Shown here one piece after another: positions 18,307 to 27,656 of a DNA stretch of 64,000 nt; position 1 is the stretch's first letter, and each line of letters opens with the position of its first letter. The position numbers were made by a program, and so were the translations under genes. The DNA is from Clostridia bacterium (lineage in GTDB: Bacteria > Bacillota > Clostridia > Lachnospirales > Anaerotignaceae), in assembly GCA_910575055.1 (NCBI GenBank), contig CAJTDC010000016.1, forward strand, positions 1 through 64,000, read 5' to 3'. The notes under the pieces are model-generated. The model was not told where the DNA came from and did not search any database. It saw only the letters and a list, made by a program, of their open reading frames with translations.

Positions 18307-18879
18307 ATGAATATCTCCTTAGTAGACGAATATGTGTATTTCGTTTTGATAGATAACAGCTGGACAGAAAAAAGGAATTTTATTTTAGCAGATAGCTGGA
18401 TAGAAAAAATAGAACAAAAAAGTGACATTCAATGCTTTGAGTATGTGAGGGAAATTTTACACTTATTCGGCGGCATAAAGTTTCGAGAGTGCTCACCAAA
18501 ATCTGGACAATATTTTTTAGAAAAATGCGATGGTGATGTCAATCGTTTGGAGAAATGGTATCTGCGTCCTTTGGAGAGATTAAATAATTTAAGAGAAAAG
18601 AAATCTATTGATACCTACAGCGAAGCAACATTTACTTTTGATGCGTGGACTGCTTTTTTAGACATTGACATCGTAATTGATTTGAAAACGGCAGAACAGG
18701 CGGTAGGTGAAAAACTATTTCCAGTAGGGACTGTTGAACCAGACGGAATAACCTGTGCTGCTGAAAGCGGAAACATTTATACGTTATTTGATGACAGTAT
18801 TTTCTTATCGGCTGATTGTATAGAAAATTATTTGAATATGTTATTTATCCGCGGGCGAAAACCTAAACGGCTAATGTGA
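18307..18879 (+). CDS. SUKH-family (SUKH-3-like) immunity protein
   Basis: A 190-residue protein with the layout of SUKH-3 immunity proteins: FEYVREILHLFGGIKF in the first half and, near the end, AEQAVGEKLFPVGTVEPDG, then SGNIYTLFDDSIFLSADCIENYL. SUKH proteins neutralise contact-dependent or polymorphic toxins by binding them in the cytoplasm. It starts five bases after rng and would be co-transcribed, but no toxin gene is near. Base and codon use differ from neighbours: Arg is often CGN (CGC, CGA, CGG close together at the C-terminus) where flanking genes use AGA, which suggests acquisition from elsewhere. Confidence 0.7.
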   Translation: MNISLVDEYVYFVLIDNSWTEKRNFILADSWIEKIEQKSDIQCFEYVREILHLFGGIKFRECSPKSGQYFLEKCDGDVNRLEKWYLRPLERLNNLREKKSIDTYSEATFTFDAWTAFLDIDIVIDLKTAEQAVGEKLFPVGTVEPDGITCAAESGNIYTLFDDSIFLSADCIENYLNMLFIRGRKPKRLM

Positions 18880-19006
18880 AGTAATAATTCTGATTTATCA
18901 GGCAATAAGCTATCTTAAATTACTACCTATCCTGTCATTTTGATGATGGAAAAATTTTATAAGCGTTTTTCAATACGAAACAGAAAAGGAGCTTTTAAGT
19001 TCTGTC

Positions 19007-19035
19007 TTGACATGAGTATAGAAACGTTCTAAAAT
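19007..19035 (+). promoter_or_regulatory. Promoter of rny
   Basis: TTGACA at 19007-19012, 17-base spacer, TAAAAT at 19030-19035, about 100 bases before rny. Confidence 0.7.
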
Positions 19036-19132
19036 AGAAGGGGTGTATCTTGCACAAAAAAATAAATCTTTTCAGGAAAAATAATACCATTTTTTTTGAT
19101 ACAATACAACGAAAAAAATAGAAGTAGGGGAG

Positions 19133-20683
19133 GTGTTTTTCATAGACTGGTTAATTGCTATAATAGGCATTATTGTGGGAATACTACTTGGAGCTGCAAT
19201 AGGCTTTCATTATAGAAAACGTATCGCAGAAGCAAAAATTGGAGTAGCAGAAGAAAGAGCAGACAAAATAGTAGATGAAGCGACAAGAAATGCAGAAGCG
19301 AAAAAGAAAGAAATATTATTAGAAGCAAAAGAAGAAAGTATTCGTATGAAAAACGAAGTAGAAAAAGAATCACGTGACAGACGAAATGAATTGCAAAGAA
19401 ATGAAAGACGTTTGTTGCAAAAAGAAGACGCTTTGGATAGAAAAGTAGAGTCTTATGAAAAAAAAGAAGAACAAATGTCTAAAAAAATGGAAGAGCTGGA
19501 AAGGCAAAAAGAAGAAGTAAAACAGTTGCAGCAAAAACGCTTGCAGGAACTGGAAAGAATATCAGGTTTGACACTAGAAGAAGCCAAAAGTTATATATTG
19601 GCAAGTGTTGAAAGTGAAGTAAAACATGAAGCCACTGTTATGATTAAAGAAATGGAAAGCAAAGCAAAACTGGAAGCGGATAGACGTTCTAGGGAGATTG
19701 TAGCAAATGCCATACAAAAATGTGCTGTAGACCATGTTGCAGAAACAACTGTTTCTGTAGTGCAACTGCCTAATGATGAAATGAAAGGCAGAATAATAGG
19801 GCGTGAAGGAAGAAATATACGAGCATTGGAAACACTGACAGGCATTGATTTAATTATTGACGACACACCAGAGGCAGTAATATTGTCTGGATTTGACCCA
19901 ATTCGTAGAGAAATTGCAAGAATTGCACTTGAAAAATTAATTGTAGATGGACGTGTACACCCATCACGTATAGAAGAAATGGTTGAAAAAGCAAAAAAAG
20001 AAGTAGATGTCATTATAAGAGATGAAGGAGAAGCAGCTACATTTGAAACAGGTGTAAATGGACTTCATCCAGAATTGATACGTCTTTTAGGAAAACTAAA
20101 ATATCGTACAAGCTATGGTCAAAATGTGTTAAAACATTCTATAGAAGTAGCACATTTAACGGCATTAATGGCATCAGAGTTAGGAATGGATACAAATGTA
20201 GCAAAACGTGCAGGTTTGTTGCATGATATAGGAAAAAGTGTTGACCACGAAATGGAAGGCTCTCATGTGAATATAGGTGTAGGACTTTGTAAAAAATATA
20301 AAGAGTCTGCAGTTATTATTAATGCAGTAGAAGCACACCATGGCGATGTTGAGCCTGAAAGTATTATTGCAGTATTAGTACAAGCAGCAGATGCAATTTC
20401 TGCAGCAAGACCTGGAGCAAGAAGAGAAACGCTAGAGTCCTATATTAAAAGGCTTGAAAAACTGGAAGAAATTGCAGATAACTTTAAAGGTGTTGAAAAG
20501 TCATTTGCAATACAAGCAGGTAGAGAATTGCGTATTGTTATTGTACCAGAAGATGTGGGTGATGACGATATGACATTACTAGCAAGAGATATTGCAAAAA
20601 AGATAGAGGAAGAACTGGAATATCCAGGACAAATCAAAGTAAATTTGATAAGAGAAACAAGAGCCGTAGAATATGCAAAATAG
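19133..20683 (+). CDS. rny: Ribonuclease Y
   Basis: A membrane-anchored endoribonuclease that starts mRNA decay and tunes operon expression in Firmicutes. One N-terminal membrane helix (about 4-25), a long charged coiled coil (about 30-150), a KH RNA-binding domain around [17 protein letters not shown], and an HD domain with [17 protein letters not shown] and [11 protein letters not shown]. Length (516) is typical. The start is odd: the only canonical in-frame codon before the helix is GTG at 19133, which overlaps the ribosome site GGGGAGG (19127-19133). The codon with correct spacing is ATA at 19142, giving IDWLIAI. The coordinates here use the GTG. Confidence 0.95.
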   Translation: MFFIDWLIAIIGIIVGILLGAAIGFHYRKRIAEAKIGVAEERADKIVDEATRNAEAKKKEILLEAKEESIRMKNEVEKESRDRRNELQRNERRLLQKEDALDRKVESYEKKEEQMSKKMEELERQKEEVKQLQQKRLQELERISGLTLEEAKSYILASVESEVKHEATVMIKEMESKAKLEADRRSREIVANAIQKCAVDHVAETTVSVVQLPNDEMKGRIIGREGRNIRALETLTGIDLIIDDTPEAVILSGFDPIRREIARIALEKLIVDGRVHPSRIEEMVEKAKKEVDVIIRDEGEAATFETGVNGLHPELIRLLGKLKYRTSYGQNVLKHSIEVAHLTALMASELGMDTNVAKRAGLLHDIGKSVDHEMEGSHVNIGVGLCKKYKESAVIINAVEAHHGDVEPESIIAVLVQAADAISAARPGARRETLESYIKRLEKLEEIADNFKGVEKSFAIQAGRELRIVIVPEDVGDDDMTLLARDIAKKIEEELEYPGQIKVNLIRETRAVEYAK

Positions 20684-20694
20684 AAATATTTTGG

Positions 20695-20729
20695 AGCTTG
20701 AGGAAAAATAAAACCTCAAGCTTTTTTAT
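20695..20729 (+). terminator. Terminator after rny
   Basis: Nine-base stem AGCTTGAGG / CCTCAAGCT, ten-base loop, then TTTTTATT. Confidence 0.9.
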
Positions 20730-20757
20730 TAAAATAATACTATTTTTGAGGTGGAAT

Positions 20758-21279
20758 ATGATAAATAAAATAAATCGTATCATTACAATACTTTTTTTCA
20801 TAATAGCAGTTGTGGCAGTAATGTTTTTTTTAAACGGAATGACAATACATACCATAGCAGAAAATAATATTGAAAATCATTTTTTAAATGCCATTGCTCA
20901 AAAAGGAATAACAGAAGGTAATATAACAGAAGAATTTAATTATAGCAATAGTAAAACGATATTTTTTGAAAATGAAAAAGGAGAACAAGCAGTAGCAACT
21001 TATATAAAAAGTTTATATTTTAATCAATGGAAGCAATATTATTTTTTGCAGTTATATGCAGAACAAAATAAGCAATACAATGACAATGATATTGTAATAG
21101 ATGACCATATTTTTCAATATAATATGAAATATCAATTAAATGAAAAAGGAAAATTATTTGTGACACCTGTAGAACAGATAAAGCCATTACTTGCAATACG
21201 ACTTTTTGGTATTGGTGTTGTTATTGTAGCAGCGGTAATAGGAAGAATAGTAGGAATTTATATGCAAAGAAAACGATAA
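20758..21279 (+). CDS. Small membrane protein of unknown function
   Basis: A 173-residue protein, family not recognised. It has an N-terminal membrane helix (IITILFFIIAVVAVMFFLNG), an external-looking domain of about 110 residues with many Asn, Tyr and Gln, and a second helix (LLAIRLFGIGVVIVAAVIG) ending in a basic tail YMQRKR. With both ends likely inside, the middle domain would face out. The frame is open from 20698, but that start lies inside the rny terminator; ATG 20758 follows TGAGGTGG. The ribosome site is good, and the gene stands alone. Confidence 0.65.
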   Translation: MINKINRIITILFFIIAVVAVMFFLNGMTIHTIAENNIENHFLNAIAQKGITEGNITEEFNYSNSKTIFFENEKGEQAVATYIKSLYFNQWKQYYFLQLYAEQNKQYNDNDIVIDDHIFQYNMKYQLNEKGKLFVTPVEQIKPLLAIRLFGIGVVIVAAVIGRIVGIYMQRKR

Positions 21280-21285
21280 TTGAAT

Positions 21286-21322
21286 TAGTAGAGGCAAAAT
21301 AGTATTATTCTGCCTCTACTAG
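21286..21322. terminator. Hairpin between convergent genes
   Basis: Stem TAGTAGAGGCA / TGCCTCTACTA with a 13-base loop separates the membrane-protein gene from the convergent alpha-galactosidase gene. No strong T-run on either strand. Confidence 0.5.
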
Positions 21323-21325
21323 TGA

Positions 21326-23572
21326 TTAACATTGTTTGATATAAATTTGCCATGCTTGAAAATCAATTACTGCATTTGGTATAATAAAACCGACTTGTCT
21401 TAATGAAGCACCACTAATCAATTCTCCAGAGCGAAAACCATAAGGAAGTTGTTTTTCGGGACACTGTTCTGTAAAATATTCATTTAATGAAAGTTGATAT
21501 AATTGTGTGTCTTTTAAACCATAAACTTTTGCTCTGACAGGTGCAGCATTAGATTGTACATGATGATAAACTGCATTTACTAATGCTTCTGTACCATCGG
21601 TATTTACAAATTCCCATACAGTACAAGTACCTTCTAATGGAGTAGATATTCTGTAATAATCACCATATTGTATCAGAGTATAATATTTTTGAAATGCAGC
21701 AATCTGTTTTTTAATTTGCTGTTTTTCTGTATCTGTCAATTTTGCAATATCAAGTTCATATCCAAATGTACCAGACATTGCCATACAGGCTCTCGTAGAA
21801 AGAGGTGTAACACGCCCTGTTTGATGATTGGGAACAGCAGAAACGTGAGTACCCATAGCAGAAATAGGATAGCCAAAAGAAGCACCATATTGTATGCTTA
21901 ATCTTTCTATAGCATCTGTGTTGTCGCTGCCCCAAATTTGAGGTGTATAATAAAGCATTCCAGTATCAAATCTTGCACCACCACCTCCGCAACTTTCAAA
22001 TAATACTTCTGTAAATTTTGTTGTTAGTTTTTCTAATACTCTATATAAACCTAATACATATTTGTGAGAAAATTCTCCTTGTCTTTCTGGAGGTAATAAG
22101 TTGCTGAATTTATCACAAATAGCTCTGTTAAAATCCCATTTGATATAGCTAATAGAGGCTTCTGTAATTAAGTCAGATATGGTTTGTATCATATAGTCTT
22201 GTACGTCTTTTCTGGAAAAATCTAATATTAACTGATTTCTGCTTAAACAAGGTTTTCTTTGAGGAATTTGTACAGCCCATTCAGGGTGTGTTCTGTATAA
22301 ATCACTGTCTTCAGAAATACCTTCTGGTTCAATCCAAATACCAAATTGTATACCTTGTGTAGTAATACGTTTTGATAATTGTTTTAATGTACAGCCAAGT
22401 TTTTCTTCATTAGCAAACCAATCTCCCAGTCCGCTATTGTCATCTTGTCTTTTGCCAAACCAGCCGTCGTCCATAACAAATAATTCTATACCTAATTGAG
22501 ATGCCTCTTTTGCAATATTGACAAGCGTTTCTGCCGTAAAATCAAAATAAGCAGCTTCCCAACTGTTTATTAAAATAGGTCTGCGTTTGTTTTTCCATAT
22601 TCCTCTGCAAATATGTTCTCTTATGACTTTATGTAAATTTCTGCTAACACCACCTGTACCATATTGGCTATGTGTCATAATAACTTCTGGAAGCCAAAGT
22701 ATATCATTATTGTGTAATGTCCATTTAAAATTATCACTATGAATACCACAAATTAATCTTGTTCTATCGATTTGGTCTTTTTCTATTTCAATTAAAAATT
22801 CTCCACTATATACAAATGAAAAACCATAACAACTACCTATTGTTTCATTGGCATTGTTTTCACACAGCATTACAAATGGATTATATTGATGACTGCTGAT
22901 ACCTCTAACGCTTCCTATAGACTGTATACCGTGATGCACTTTTGTTCTTTGTATATTGTGTTCCATACCGTGTCTACCATAAAAAGAAATAAAATCAAAA
23001 TCACCATATTCTAAGTCTAAATGACAACTAGCAGCTTTTTGTAATATAATATCAGATTTTCCTTTATTTGTAATTTTGACAGCACGAGTAATAATGTCTA
23101 ATTGTTCTAGTATGCCATAATAAAGAGCAAGCTCTAAATTAGTATAAACATCCTGAAGATAAATAATAAGTGTTTCTGATTGTGTATGCTCTGCATATAC
23201 TGCAGGTAATCCATCAATAGCATATTTCCCTTTTTCTATGCGATAACCTGCATAGCGTAATTCTGTTGCTTGGCTACCGTCTGCATTTTGCACTCTTAAA
23301 GCAGTAATTCTATAATCTCCTATGCCAAATCCGCTATATTCTTGTGTAAGAGAGTCTAAAGAATATGTTCTATCTGATTTTGCAGCTTCATAAATATTAC
23401 CAGAAAAGCCTCTGTCTGCTTGATAGTATAAAAGAGATTTGTCTGTATTATCTGTTTTTTCACCATAATAGGAGTGAAGCAAAACACCATATTTATCTAC
23501 TTTCATTTGATAAGTAGAGTTTTTTGTTTGTAATGTAAAAGTGCTATGTTTTTTATCTATTATAATCGCCAT
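21326..23572 (-). CDS. Alpha-galactosidase, GH36
   Basis: A 748-residue cytoplasmic glycoside hydrolase (no signal peptide) of family GH36 that removes terminal alpha-1,6-galactose from melibiose, raffinose or stachyose. The N-terminal beta-sandwich (to about 330) is followed by the catalytic barrel: FVMDDGWFGKRQDDN, the nucleophile Asp in YIKWDFNR, and the acid/base Asp in ESCGGGGARFDTGML. Length is that of the bacterial tetrameric enzymes. The ATG at 23572 is preferred; the upstream ATG at 23587 forms part of the ribosome site ATGAGG. It is downstream of a PTS and a HAD gene on the same strand, with a hairpin in the gap. Confidence 0.95.
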   Translation of the reverse strand: MAIIIDKKHSTFTLQTKNSTYQMKVDKYGVLLHSYYGEKTDNTDKSLLYYQADRGFSGNIYEAAKSDRTYSLDSLTQEYSGFGIGDYRITALRVQNADGSQATELRYAGYRIEKGKYAIDGLPAVYAEHTQSETLIIYLQDVYTNLELALYYGILEQLDIITRAVKITNKGKSDIILQKAASCHLDLEYGDFDFISFYGRHGMEHNIQRTKVHHGIQSIGSVRGISSHQYNPFVMLCENNANETIGSCYGFSFVYSGEFLIEIEKDQIDRTRLICGIHSDNFKWTLHNNDILWLPEVIMTHSQYGTGGVSRNLHKVIREHICRGIWKNKRRPILINSWEAAYFDFTAETLVNIAKEASQLGIELFVMDDGWFGKRQDDNSGLGDWFANEEKLGCTLKQLSKRITTQGIQFGIWIEPEGISEDSDLYRTHPEWAVQIPQRKPCLSRNQLILDFSRKDVQDYMIQTISDLITEASISYIKWDFNRAICDKFSNLLPPERQGEFSHKYVLGLYRVLEKLTTKFTEVLFESCGGGGARFDTGMLYYTPQIWGSDNTDAIERLSIQYGASFGYPISAMGTHVSAVPNHQTGRVTPLSTRACMAMSGTFGYELDIAKLTDTEKQQIKKQIAAFQKYYTLIQYGDYYRISTPLEGTCTVWEFVNTDGTEALVNAVYHHVQSNAAPVRAKVYGLKDTQLYQLSLNEYFTEQCPEKQLPYGFRSGELISGASLRQVGFIIPNAVIDFQAWQIYIKQC

Positions 23573-23600
23573 ATTACTATACCTCATTCTATTTTATTGT

Positions 23601-23634
23601 TAAAATCTCCTGTCTATAAAAACAGGAGATTTTA
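23601..23634. terminator. Strong hairpin between the HAD and alpha-galactosidase genes
   Basis: A perfect 13-base stem TAAAATCTCCTGT / ACAGGAGATTTTA with an eight-base loop. On the minus strand its tail is AACAATAAAAT, so termination may be partial; it could set lower expression of the galactosidase or protect mRNA ends. Confidence 0.6.
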
Positions 23635-23663
23635 ATTTATATTACAAAATTATTTTATTTCTG

Positions 23664-24497
23664 TCAACAAAGTCCCATTCTTTGGAACTCGTAATAAACA
23701 CCGTCTTCCCAAACATTGCCGCATATCACATCAGCGATATTTTTGAGCTGTTCACAAGCATTTCCCATAGCAACACTTACCCCTGCTGCTTTCATCATTT
23801 CGTAGTCGTTCATACTATCCCCAAATGCAATGGTATCTTTTATATCTATACCATAATATTGACAAACAAATGACATAGCATTGCCTTTGTCAATGCCTTT
23901 AGGGATAATTTCTCCATTAAAGCAATATGTAGTGTTAGCATAAGGATATACTGCATAACAAAATCTGTCACTAAGATATTGTTTTGTTTTTTCAATAGCC
24001 TCTAAATTGGTGCTAGTAAAACATATTTTGTATGCTCCATTGCAAGGATATTTTTGATAAGGCAGTATATTAATGCCTGCTTCAATTTCTTTTTGCATAC
24101 GAATAAGCTCTGAATTTTTTTTGTCTGGCTTTGCTGTTTTGAGCAACTGTTCCATTTGAGGGTCTGTATAAATGCCTTCTGGTGTTTCAATTCTACAATA
24201 CATACCGTGTGAATGGAATACAGACAAACATTCTTGTATGGTTTTTTCTGGAAGAATATGGTCAAAAAGCACTTTTCCTTCTACTTCAATATGGCTTCCT
24301 GCACTAGCAATAATGCCGTCAAAGCCAACATCAATAATTTCTTTTCCTATGATAGGCATATTTCTACCTGTGCACAAAAATACTTTATGACCGTTTGCTC
24401 TTGCTCCTTTTACTGCTTCAATAACATTGTAAGATGGTGGAAGCATTTCGGAAACTAATGTACCATCAATATCTAAAAAAATCAATTTTTTATTCAT
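23664..24497 (-). CDS. HAD-superfamily sugar phosphatase (Cof type)
   Basis: A 277-residue Cof/YwpJ-like HAD phosphatase. The nucleophile motif is FLDIDGTLVS, motif II lies in FLCTGRN, and motif IV is IAFGDSMNDYEMMKAAG followed by VAMGNA. The large C2B cap (about 85-190) decides substrate, usually a sugar or nucleotide phosphate. Lying 26 bases after the PTS gene and before the alpha-galactosidase, it may dephosphorylate sugar phosphates of this pathway; this is inference. Start at ATG 24497 fits GAGG seven bases upstream better than the ATG at 24503. Confidence 0.88.
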   Translation of the reverse strand: MNKKLIFLDIDGTLVSEMLPPSYNVIEAVKGARANGHKVFLCTGRNMPIIGKEIIDVGFDGIIASAGSHIEVEGKVLFDHILPEKTIQECLSVFHSHGMYCRIETPEGIYTDPQMEQLLKTAKPDKKNSELIRMQKEIEAGINILPYQKYPCNGAYKICFTSTNLEAIEKTKQYLSDRFCYAVYPYANTTYCFNGEIIPKGIDKGNAMSFVCQYYGIDIKDTIAFGDSMNDYEMMKAAGVSVAMGNACEQLKNIADVICGNVWEDGVYYEFQRMGLC

Positions 24498-24522
24498 GCT
24501 CATTCCTCAATTCTTATATCAT

Positions 24523-26472
24523 TTATGCTTTTTTATAAACATTTGCTATGTTTGTGTCTACTGTCATAGCACCAGGTGCAGAAACTTCTAATCTTTTTCC
24601 ATCAGGAAAGTCTGTAAACATCATAGGAATAACAGTATCATAACCTGCTTTTTGAATGTTTTCTTTGTCAAATTCAATTAAAAGCTGTCCTTTTTTTACA
24701 ATATCTCCTGTATTGACATGAGGTGTAAAATATTTTCCTTGCAAATTAACAGTGTCTACTCCAATATGAATTAATATTTCTGTTCCGCAGTTACTGGAAA
24801 AACAAATAGCGTGTTTTGTGTCAAATATACTTATAATTCTACCATCTGCTGGGGCATATACTTTTCCTTCTTCTGGTATCACTGCCACACCATCACCTAA
24901 TATTTTGTTTGCAAAAGTTTCATCTTTTACATCTTCCATAGCAATCATTTCTCCTTTGGCATAGCCAAAGAATTCTTCTTTATCTGGTATGTCAAATACA
25001 ACTGGTTCTGCTGGTTGTGTTTGTGCTGCATTAGAAGTATTCGTTTCTGTTACTGGTTCTGCTGGTGTTTTGTCCATAAATTTGCCTAATATTAATGTCA
25101 TAATAAATCCGCCTGCAATGGCAACAGCGTGTGCAATAATATAATTTACATATCCATTGCTTGTTGGGTCAGCTAAAGCAATACCAGGTATAACAGTAGT
25201 ACCAAAACCAAGTGCTGCTAAATTTGTTAAATAAACAATAACACCACCTAAAGCACCGCCTATACAGCCTCCTATAATTGGAAAACGGTATCTCAAGTTA
25301 ATACCAAATAATGCAGGTTCTGTAATACCAAATAATACAGATACAAAACTTGGTATACATAATTCTTTTGTTTTTGCACTATCTCTGTGCATAATAAGAT
25401 AACCAAGTACCGCACCACCTTGTGCAATAATTGCTACAGACATAAGAGGATTTATAAAATTTCTTCCTGTATCGGCTAAAAGTTGTGCTTCTATTGCTCC
25501 AAATATATGATGCAAGCCAGTAATAACGACTAATTGTTGTAAACCAGAAAATACAGCATATCCTACTACACTTAAATTTTGTGTCATCCATACTAAAGCA
25601 TTTGTAATACCAGAAGAAAGACCGCGTCCTACAGGACCAATAATAGTGAACAGAAGTAATGCACCTACTAATGTAGTAAGTAATGGAGAAATTAAAAGAC
25701 GTATTACTTCAGGAACTTTTTTCTCGAAAAATAGGTCTAATTTTGCTGTAACAAATCCCATAAGCAACGCTACAATAATACCACCTTGAAAACCTACTAA
25801 TTTTACGCCTAGCCCGAAAATATGTAATATTGTAACTTCTACAGTACCCTGTGCTGCAGAATAAGCATTTGCTAAACTATCGCTTAACATAATACAGCCT
25901 ATTACAATACCTAATATAGGTCTGCCTCCAAAACGTTTACAAGCACTGTATGCTACAGCTAAAGGTAGAAAACCGAATATTGCTCCTGATGAAATATTAA
26001 TTAATCTGTTAATGCCGAAAAGTGTTTCATTTGCTTTTACGAAGTCAAAATTTCCTAGTACACCTGAAAGTCCTGTCAAAAGTGCTGCAGCAAGTATGCC
26101 TGGCATAATATCCACAAATACGTCAGAAAGTGCTTTTATAATTCTTTGCAGAGGGTTCATTTTTTTATTCGCTACTGTTTTTAAATCGCTTAAACTCATA
26201 TTTTTCATATTGTTGTGCTCTGCAAATACTTCATAAACGTCATTTACTAGACCAGCACCAAATATTATCTGTACTTGGTCACCTGCCACAAATACGCCTT
26301 TTGCAAGGTCAACATCTTCTATTGCTTTTAAATCTGCTAAGTCGTTGTCTTTTAAAACAATTCTTAAACGTGTGGCACAGTGTGCTACACCTTGAATATT
26401 ATCTTTTCCACCAACAAGTTTTGTAAGTTCTATGGATATTTTTTCATATCTTTGTCTTTTATTTGCGTCCAT
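24523..26472 (-). CDS. PTS sugar transporter, EIIBCA (sucrose/trehalose/beta-glucoside class)
   Basis: A 649-residue fused phosphotransferase importer. EIIB (1-90) has the phosphorylated cysteine in AHCATRLRIV (Cys32). EIIC (about 105-470) has around ten membrane helices with GITEPALFGINLRY, the substrate-loop signature. A Thr/Pro/Ala-rich linker leads to EIIA (about 510-645), where ILIHIGVDTVNL carries the phospho-histidine. The EIIB sequence is closest in feel to sucrose-type transporters. Next to an alpha-galactosidase its cargo could be melibiose, raffinose or sucrose. A weak promoter opposite an AraC-type gene suggests activator control. Confidence 0.93.
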   Translation of the reverse strand: MDANKRQRYEKISIELTKLVGGKDNIQGVAHCATRLRIVLKDNDLADLKAIEDVDLAKGVFVAGDQVQIIFGAGLVNDVYEVFAEHNNMKNMSLSDLKTVANKKMNPLQRIIKALSDVFVDIMPGILAAALLTGLSGVLGNFDFVKANETLFGINRLINISSGAIFGFLPLAVAYSACKRFGGRPILGIVIGCIMLSDSLANAYSAAQGTVEVTILHIFGLGVKLVGFQGGIIVALLMGFVTAKLDLFFEKKVPEVIRLLISPLLTTLVGALLLFTIIGPVGRGLSSGITNALVWMTQNLSVVGYAVFSGLQQLVVITGLHHIFGAIEAQLLADTGRNFINPLMSVAIIAQGGAVLGYLIMHRDSAKTKELCIPSFVSVLFGITEPALFGINLRYRFPIIGGCIGGALGGVIVYLTNLAALGFGTTVIPGIALADPTSNGYVNYIIAHAVAIAGGFIMTLILGKFMDKTPAEPVTETNTSNAAQTQPAEPVVFDIPDKEEFFGYAKGEMIAMEDVKDETFANKILGDGVAVIPEEGKVYAPADGRIISIFDTKHAICFSSNCGTEILIHIGVDTVNLQGKYFTPHVNTGDIVKKGQLLIEFDKENIQKAGYDTVIPMMFTDFPDGKRLEVSAPGAMTVDTNIANVYKKA

Positions 26473-26561
26473 ATTATAATCCCCCTTTGTTATTTTTAGA
26501 GAAGTATTTTACATTAAAAATTCCCATAGCTACGGTAAAAAAACGTTTTTTCATTTGTTTA

Positions 26562-26590
26562 TTGTATCTATAATTATACACTGTTATAAT
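26562..26590 (+). promoter_or_regulatory. Promoter of the AraC-type regulator
   Basis: TTGTAT at 26562-26567, 17-base spacer, extended -10 TGTTATAAT ending at 26590. Confidence 0.65.
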
Positions 26591-26671
26591 ATAATGTATA
26601 TGGAGATATGTGACTTAGACATTGAACATTATGACAATATTTTCTATGATAATCAAAAAAGGAGGAATAAT

Positions 26672-27502
26672 ATGATAGATTATATTTTTTCGAATGATTT
26701 TTTTAGAAATATAGATGCTATGATATATACTTGTGGTTATGAAAATTGTGAACCAGAACATAGCTATGGTCCTATATTACGTAATGGTTATTTGATACAT
26801 TATGTGTTAAGTGGAGAGGGAATTTATAAAACAAGAGGAAAATTATTTCGACTGAAAAAGGGAGATGCTTTTTTAATATGCCCTGATGAATTGATTTATT
26901 ATGAAGCGGACAAATATCATCCTTGGAGTTATACGTGGATAGGTATGCAGGGAATAAAAATAAAAGGATATTTAAAAAGAACATCACTTTTAGAACAACT
27001 TGTAGTACATTATGGACAAGATAAACAACTGATACAATATCACGAAAAAATGTCTGAAGCAGATAAATTGCCTCAAAATAGAGATTTAATTATGAATAGT
27101 ATATTGTATGAATATCTTTTTTATTTGGCTAATAAATTTCCTAATAAACAATACAGCATAAATGAAAAAAAGTCAGATTATGTAGAAGAAGCATTACAAT
27201 ACATAGAAGAACATTATTGTGACCCTATTAGAATAGAAGATGTTGCAAATCATTTAAATATCAATCGTTCTTATTTGCATCGTATATTTAAGTCTTTTAC
27301 AAATGTTTCTGTACAAAGTTATTTGCTAGATTATAGAATAAGACAATCTTGTATATTGTTAAGAAATACTACAATGTCTATACGTATCATTGCACATTCT
27401 GTAAGTTATGATGACCCATTATATTTTTCGAGAATATTTCATCAGAAAATGGGTATGAGCCCTAGTGAATATAGAAAAAGCAATCAAATAAATAAGAAAT
27501 AA
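26672..27502 (+). CDS. AraC-family transcriptional regulator of the galactoside locus
   Basis: A 276-residue regulator. An N-terminal cupin-like sugar-sensing domain (HYVLSGEGIYKTRGK, then LKKGDAFLICPDELIYYEAD) precedes two helix-turn-helix motifs at the C-terminus (IRIEDVANHLNINRSYLHRIF and RIIAHSVSYDDPLYFSRIFHQKMGMSPSEYR). This is the MsmR/RafR type that activates raffinose or melibiose genes when inducer is bound. It diverges from the PTS-HAD-galactosidase genes across a 200-base region, the expected control site. The ATG at 26672 follows GGAGG; the open frame upstream of it has no ribosome site. Confidence 0.92.
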   Translation: MIDYIFSNDFFRNIDAMIYTCGYENCEPEHSYGPILRNGYLIHYVLSGEGIYKTRGKLFRLKKGDAFLICPDELIYYEADKYHPWSYTWIGMQGIKIKGYLKRTSLLEQLVVHYGQDKQLIQYHEKMSEADKLPQNRDLIMNSILYEYLFYLANKFPNKQYSINEKKSDYVEEALQYIEEHYCDPIRIEDVANHLNINRSYLHRIFKSFTNVSVQSYLLDYRIRQSCILLRNTTMSIRIIAHSVSYDDPLYFSRIFHQKMGMSPSEYRKSNQINKK

Positions 27503-27656
27503 TCATATGGTTTATTTCTAAAAAATGTTAAAATATAGCATTTCATATTTACAAGCAATATGTTGCAGTGCTAATATATACAATAAAGTAATTCGAAATG
27601 TAGTATATTATTTTAGTATAGGATATAAAATTGTAGTAATAAAAAGGAGAAAAGAT

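Noticed and set aside
26530-26556. Possible cre (CcpA) site AAAAAACGTTTTTTCA before the PTS gene
   Set aside because: Centre CG with A/T arms fits only loosely, the right half is shifted against the consensus, and such strings arise by chance in this base composition.
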